64,000 bases of DNA, from positions 26,660,001 through 26,724,000 of the forward strand of contig NC_135365.1 in assembly GCF_051622035.1 (NCBI RefSeq), given 5' to 3'. The position numbers and the translations under genes are program-made. The stretch's first letter is position 1. Every line of letters begins with the position of its first letter. Of this stretch, positions 58,011 to 64,000 are shown piece after piece. Below the pieces are notes generated by a model, which did not search any database, had not been told where the DNA came from, and saw only the letters and a list, made by a program, of their open reading frames with translations. Source of the DNA: Arctopsyche grandis (lineage: Eukaryota > Arthropoda > Insecta > Trichoptera > Hydropsychidae).

Positions 58011-61000
58011 CTAAAAATCAACATAGATCAATTTAACCCTATGACTGTTACACACATCGTCTAAGACGTGAGATGTGATATTTTTGTCATCGAATGTGAA
58101 GTTAATGATTTATTTTTTGGCTTATAAGGTAACAAGGACGAATCTCCATCGGAGACCTAGTCCCCGTCATTTTTTTGCTTTTAAATGCGAATAAAAATTA
58201 TTTTGATTTCAATTTTTAATTAAATTGTTTTAAATACCAAATCTTTAATGTTTCGGTTTAATTTATAAATGAACTCTATTGCGATTAATATAACGTGGTT
58301 GGAGAAATCGGCATTTGAAGCGTCAAATTTGCAAAAAATTGATCTGAAAAAATTATTATATGAATTTATTTTTATCTACATATTTTAGTATTTTAGGATC
58401 ATTTTAGTTGAAGGTTTATCATTTGATATCTTTTATCTCCGTCAAGAGAAGGAGACTCATAAAACAACGACTTTGGCCACAAGGTGACGGGGATACGGAA
58501 ATTCCTACACTTTTTGATGAAAAATCAATATAAAATACTTTAAACTAAGCTAGAATAAAATAAATGATAGAATATGATAGTAGGGTGTTTTTTTTAAATG
58601 TTTCTGAAAACAGATTGCTAAAAAAAATTCCCAATTAAGAGTAGTGATTTTTAAGAAAGATGATTTCAGACTAAATTTGCCTAACAGAGATTGGAACCTT
58701 ATGTATTATGTTTTTTCTTTCAAAATTAACAGTTTGTTTGATATTTATTTATTTATAAGCTTTTTTAATAACGATTAACGTATTGGGGGAAAAATTGAAA
58801 CTAAAAACTCGATTATAGTAAATCAAAAATGTTTGCAGGGTGAATATTTGCATACAACTTATACATTTATATGTAAATAACCACTATAGCAAAATCTAAG
58901 CTTATTTAAAAATTAATGATTTTTTATCGATGATAATAGTATATGTATATGTACATAGTCAATTGGGTTATTATTTATGAAACAATACAAACAAATAATA
59001 TTAAGGATAAAATAGTTCTATTCCAATTAAATTTATATGTATATATGTATGTGTGTGTATATATGCTAGCTTTTTATTTAAATTTATTTACTATGGCTGT
59101 GTTTTATAATTGCTATTTTCAGATGTAAAAGTTACACAGGGAGATATTAAAAAAATTAGAAGCGATACCCATCGCAGATCTGTCTTTCAGTCAAAGGACT
59201 AGGAACGAGACCGAAACCTGACGTCAATGAAATCTCATTTTCACTTCACGTACTAGTCGAGAATTCATTGTTTAGGTACCATATAGGGACGTCTGGTTTT
59301 GGCCACACCCGGTCTTTTAGGAAGTGTTATATTATACATTCTCAAGGACCGCATTCACCGTACAAACCGTATGCGATTAGACGGATAAGTATCGCTTTGG
59401 GTACGCACTATCTCCAGATTAGCCTGTGTCCATCTGCGATATGAATACAAAGATGAACTTATTGTCTTCTCGAAACGGATCGGCCGTTTGATGTTGTTTA
59501 TGATAAATGTGAATATCTCGCTTTCGATGCGGATTGTGTGCGAGTCGCTTAATTTTCCACTTGACTTTCTACTGTTATCTAAAATGCACACGCTGCATAC
59601 TGAATGTGCGGGCGAACTTTTACCGGGTCTATTTACAATGACGTGTGTAATCATTTAACATTTTACCGTCAAAAAGTATTATAAATACTGTTCGGATACA
59701 ATAAAAGTTGTATTTTTTCGAAATTGATCACAATAAGCAGTGAGAGAATGGCTTTGATTGACGCTTGTATATATGTATATAAACGTTTACTATAGTGAAG
59801 AAAGAAAATTTTCAGAGCAGCCTAAGCTATTGAAATATTTTTATTAGAATATTTCACTGAATAGATTTTTTTCTCCCTTTATAGATAGCGCGATAGTATG
59901 GAAATTTTGCAACCATAAATCACTTTACGAAAAAAGTATTTTGATATTAAAAAAAAAAATGAAAATTTCATTAAGAAAATAAGCACTGAAAGTCCTCTAC
60001 GTTTTCGTAAACGTATTCTGAAATTTTCACTTCATTCCGATTAAATCACATAAACTTATTCACTAAAATATAACACTCTTCACTATTATGTTTATTATAA
60101 TATCACAATATTAATTTAATTATAATATAGGAAACTTGTAATGTACCTATGTATATACCAAGTTGCTTAGTATGTTTGGAATTACTGAGGCGACTGATTT
60201 TCTAATAATTTAGTAGCCTCTTATATAGCCTAGTGCTGAATTGAAGTCCACGACAACGCATAGGACGAGAAATCAACGGCTCTCAAACTTTTGCAACGAT
60301 TTACGTAGCCAATCCGTATAAAGCTATGGGAGAATTTGGACAAAAAATGTACGTAAACGGAAAATTTCCCATTTGAAGAAATCGACGCCTTGAAAAATCA
60401 ACCACTTTAATGAAATATACCAGATAGAAAGTCAAAGGTTAGAATATTCATCGGTTTCAAAATAAGGTACATTATTCCAAATCTCAAAGCTATGTTTCGG
60501 TTATGAAGATAATCCAGCACAGACATTTAAATTTTTTTTAAATACAATATATCACATTTTACCATTCAAACTTGTACGTATTATATGTATATTATATGCA
60601 AAAAAGATGACTACAAAAATATAAGCAATTACCAACCCACTAGTTAACTTTCTGTGCTAAAAAAACATTAAAAAATAATCGAACTGGAAAATCAAAAATT
60701 GACTCTGATTTAAAACAGGCAGCACTTAAAGAAAATTTCAATAACAGGAAGTTTGCAAATTGATAAAATTAACTAGCGAATATCAAATTTATGGACTACG
60801 ATAAAGCACTCTGTGAAATAGAAGTTACATAGGGGCTTAACAGTCACAGATAGGTCCAGGAAAAAATTGAAAAATATATCAGGAAAGGTGATATTATCTC
60901 TTCTTAGATTTTTTGTGCAGTACTGGAGAGAATATTCAGAAATTTTAAGTAGGAAATCTTATATATTTTTATATATATAACCTTATATACAATCTTATTT

Positions 61001-62218
61001 AGTCGGTTTTATAGATCAGAATATCTCCCCCATTCTTATAAGAGATTAAAAAAATGAGGAGATAGACTTCCTATAGCGAAAAGTGTACTAATTCATAATT
61101 ACATAATAAACCCGGGTAAATACATATTACTTATAATTTTCCATCAGCATTTTTATTATAGTCTTACGATCTTCAAAAAGTATTAACACAGCTGGTTAAA
61201 GTAGGAATAAACACGTCATGAATGAGATGGATACAGAAATCGAATTGCCCAGAGTCGATGTAAAGCAAATGAAACTAATTGGATAATACACAACTGAACC
61301 AAAGAAAATCAATTATATAGTAGTATGAAAATCAATGGATCGTATAGTGATGATATGGTTTGTACTTGTACAATATTGAACTTGTACTGAACTTGTTTGA
61401 ACTTGTACAATATTGGTAACGACGGTTGTAAAAGTTGGCATTGACCCTTTTGAAACCAAAACCGCAGATGTACATTAAATTGTAGAAACAAATGGGTCAT
61501 TTGCTTGGTAAAGTTTAGGGTCATCTAGTATCTATAATTGTGATATAAATTTTATAATTGAACATAACTATAGTAAAGTTACAAGCTTGAATACGATTTA
61601 AATTAATCTATGTAATGCGTAATCAAACCTCGTTCAATTGCACTACAGTATATGTAAACTAGCTTAAAGTGCTCGGCTCTGTCCGGACAACAATTCTTAG
61701 AATTTGACGACCATTAGAGAAGTCTCTCATAACCAGCCAAATGAATAGGTGGCTACGCAATAGCAATGAATAATTATGAAGCATGTTTTCTCGTATGAAA
61801 TAATTTAGAAAAATGTGAAATTTTTTATTTTGGTTGTGATTATATTTTGTATTATAATTTCATTAAAATGAAAAGTCTGTAATATGGCAAAAGGTTTTCT
61901 TAAACTAAATTTAAATTCATTTTTGGAAACATTTGTGTTTTTTAATTAAAATTTTCATGCAATCATTATCATGAGCAAATTTCACCGGTCTATTTGTATC
62001 CAAAGTCGAATAAATTACTGTGTGTTTATAAGTGCAGTGCATGATTATTAAGCCATTTATTGTAAATGAACTTGAGTGAATATGAAAGTTATATACATTT
62101 TTTTCAGAAATTCATTTGCTTTGCTTATAAATGCCAGAATTTTATAAAGACACTAATGAAGAGATTTGTCTGATGATAAGTCTCTTGTAAGGTGGCTACA
62201 AAATTCGATATACTTATA
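58011..62218. other. CYP4G upstream region / 5' UTR intron, no gene seen
   Basis: The CYP4G leader must continue into a non-coding exon somewhere at higher coordinates, which I cannot locate. 59160-59650 is G+C-richer with a 99-aa unrecognised minus frame and may be promoter or enhancer sequence. The rest is AT-rich. Confidence 0.4.
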
Positions 62219-62924
62219 CAGTAGAACCTCGATTATCAGGACTAATTGGGGATGAAGATAGTCTGGATAATCGAAAAAATCACAATTGACAGGGAAAGTC
62301 GTGTATGTACATTCAGTATGAATCATTTTTATTTGTCTACATTTACATATATGTATGATAACATGAAGATCAATATTATGGATTTTTGCTTAAAGTTAGC
62401 TGTTCTTTTTGAAGCTGCCAAATTTCGAATACTTTTCGTACAATAATGGACCAGATATTGGCTGTCCAGACGATCGTCTTTGAATTAAACACATAAAAAT
62501 ACACTCTTCGATTTCATTTCTTGATTTTTTCATAACCTTACGTTCTGAGCTGCCACAGTAAAGAATAAGTGAACTTCATAATTGCTTCACATTGTTTTTT
62601 ATATCCGAGATCGCTGACGTTCCAACACCATATTTATTTGACAAAAAACGTCTTAAGATGCCGCTTTTTAAGGCATTGATTATATCTAATTTGTCTTTTA
62701 ATGATAATACAACTCGTTTTCTTTTCCATATTGGTAATATTAAAATTAAATATTAAATCGCGATAAAATTTTCAAGAAACAAACCTCATTTGAGTATTAA
62801 ATTTTGAAGACAACCGACTCATTTCTCCATCTGATTTTCGAAAATTTATGTTATGCATTTCACAGCAGCAAAATCATAAAATTTTCGTTTGTTTTTACCA
62901 ATCCGGATAGTCGAGGTTCTACTG
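62219..62924 (-). mobile_element. Tigger/pogo-like DNA transposon, decayed (706 bp)
   Basis: Terminal inverted repeats CAGTAGAACCTCGATTATCA (left) and CAGTAGAACCTCGACTATCC (right, inward), flanked by TA (62217-62218 and 62925-62926), the pogo/Tigger signature. It contains transposase remnants on the minus strand (next entry). Confidence 0.9.
62370..62730 (-). pseudogene. Tigger-like transposase N-terminus (CENP-B-type DNA-binding domains), broken
   Basis: From about 62728 the minus strand reads KRKRVVLSLKDKLDIINALK, then RFLSNKYGVGTSAISDIKNN and a stop at 62576-62578: the first helix-turn-helix of pogo/Tigger/CENP-B transposases. Further on, in another frame, EIEECIFMCLIQRRSSGQPI and SGPLLYEKYSKFG (about 62510-62390) are the second, Tc5-type HTH. 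The ATG at 62729 is out of frame with the first block. The DDE catalytic domain is absent, so an internally deleted dead copy. Confidence 0.85.
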
Positions 62925-62926
62925 TA

Positions 62927-64000
62927 TGAAACTAGAGACTCCACGACAGACCCAATCTCTCGACTTGTTTCTAAAAATCTTGTCTCAAACACAACGTTCT
63001 TTTGTGTGTTTTCAAATGCAATTAACAGATCATATTAACAAAAATTTAAGCCTCGTCGTTACAGCTAATACAAAAAATGTTGTAAAACTCTATATTCAAT
63101 AATATTTTGACTCCTTGAATACAAATAGAATGACTATATCGATTGAATTATCTTGTGAATAACAATCTTATCGAAGCATCTCGTCGCTTAAAACATCTTC
63201 AATACGTACATCTACTAGGTACATACATATATTGCTACAAACGTGTCTGCTGATCTGCTTGCGGATATGTTTGCCTTTGCCAATACCCAACTTTCGAACA
63301 TTTAAATAAGTTTGCCTGTATCATAATAACAGTGTATATATAAATAGTTTTTTTTATATAAATTTATTTGAATACTCGTTTGTTTTTTTATTAAATTGAC
63401 TGTCACGAACAAACAAACATATAGTAAGTCTCTTATAAAAAATTATATGTATACCAGAATCCGGCACCTGCGCCCTCCGTGGCTGTGCCTTTGTCGTCTA
63501 CGCCCCCTAGAGCTTCGCCCTCGGCGCCTTTGCCCCCGGAGACTTCGAATCCTTTGAATCCAATAAAATTGAATTATTTGTTCGATGACATCACGGATGT
63601 ACGACCCGACGAAGGAAGGTTACATATGTACATACGAAGTCTCTTTCCAAAGTATATATTAGATTTTGCATCCTTGCATATTTCTCTTAAATATAATTGT
63701 AGGAAACCATTGCTTTTAAATTGTATTTTAGATGTGACCCATTTTTTTTTTAATAATCTTAAAAGGTCTGCTTTGCAAAACAATCGTCGCAGAAAAATTT
63801 CCACGGTGCGATTCTCATAAAACGATTTATTTATTTATTTGAGATCAGGAATGGATAAGTAGGCAAGCATACTTGGAAATGATTTGCCGCTTGATTTACG
63901 CTTAAATCAATTATTTAATTATACAGCAATGAACCTGTTTCATACAATTGAATATTCATAAAACATCACAACACCTAGAAATTGAATATACATATGTATA
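62927..64000. other. Right edge, no supported gene; G+C-rich repeat at 63464-63550
   Basis: 63464-63550 holds GAGCTTCGCCCTCGGCGCC and CCCCCGGAGACTTCG units like those at 51.3 kb. A 113-aa plus frame (63479-63820) begins with the Pro/Ser/Ala-rich translation of this repeat (SSTPPRASPSAPLPPETS) and continues into AT-rich DNA; I do not consider it a gene. Confidence 0.35.

Noticed and set aside
63479-63820. 113-aa frame at the right edge
   Set aside because: The first half is a translation of the G+C-rich repeat and the second half is AT-rich chance sequence; no domain.
1-64000. Endogenous viral sequence
   Set aside because: No capsid, envelope, polymerase or integrase-like frame was recognised; all RT fragments are of the non-LTR type.

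Overview
The window looks like AT-rich nuclear DNA of an insect, probably holometabolous. The evidence is split genes with GT-AG introns, a CYP4G cytochrome P450 (an insect-restricted subfamily), two CYP3-clan P450s, tRNA-derived SINEs, jockey, CR1-like and RTE-like retroposons, and hAT, Tigger, Helitron, Mutator-like and piggyBac-like DNA elements. CATA/TATG microsatellites are everywhere. I cannot name the order or species from sequence alone.

Three P450 genes are the only complete host genes I could assemble exon by exon. (1) CYP3-clan P450-A, plus strand, 30655-33617, 9 coding exons, 504 aa. (2) CYP3-clan P450-B, plus strand, 43461-46090, the same 9-exon plan, 505 aa. (3) CYP4G, minus strand, 47276-57999, 8 coding exons, 565 aa, with a 5' UTR intron running towards the right edge. 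P450-B and CYP4G converge tail to tail about 1.2 kb apart. P450-A and P450-B are tandem duplicates that also share upstream promoter sequence. A broken last exon of the same family lies inverted at 15955-16245. It sits inside an inverted duplication (about 15.06-16.25 kb against 33.33-34.38 kb) that also carries the 3' flank and a jockey tail.

Layout: 1-2179, 5' half of a CR1-like LINE (ORF1, ORF2 endonuclease, 5' UTR) running off the left edge. 2574-3344, hAT-like element. 4.3-4.8 kb, SINE. 5-9.5 kb, no recognised gene. 9533-10139, palindromic element, then a Helitron. 10.8-12.1 kb, RTE tail and a SINE pair. 13.3-16.3 kb, jockey tails, a tandem duplication and the P450 relic. 17-19.2 kb, SINEs and a CR1-like reverse transcriptase. 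19.2-26.4 kb, mostly unannotated. 26.4-27.3 kb, tandem duplication containing SINEs. 27.3-30.3 kb, retroposon tail and a piggyBac-like element. 30.6-33.6 kb, P450-A. 34-43 kb, dense mobile debris including a 439-bp Mutator-like foldback element with a perfect 9-bp target duplication. 43.4-46.1 kb, P450-B. 47.3-58 kb, CYP4G with a MITE, Helitrons and a SINE in its introns. 58-64 kb, CYP4G upstream region and a Tigger/pogo relic.

Functionally, CYP4G proteins make cuticular hydrocarbons by oxidative decarbonylation, and CYP3-clan P450s usually oxidise xenobiotics or plant compounds. Nothing here shows that the three genes act in one pathway. The strongest unusual signals concern genome dynamics: a nested duplication that made a P450 relic, two hAT MITEs at the same 8-bp site of two retroposon copies in opposite orientations, and several intact element boundaries with perfect target-site duplications.
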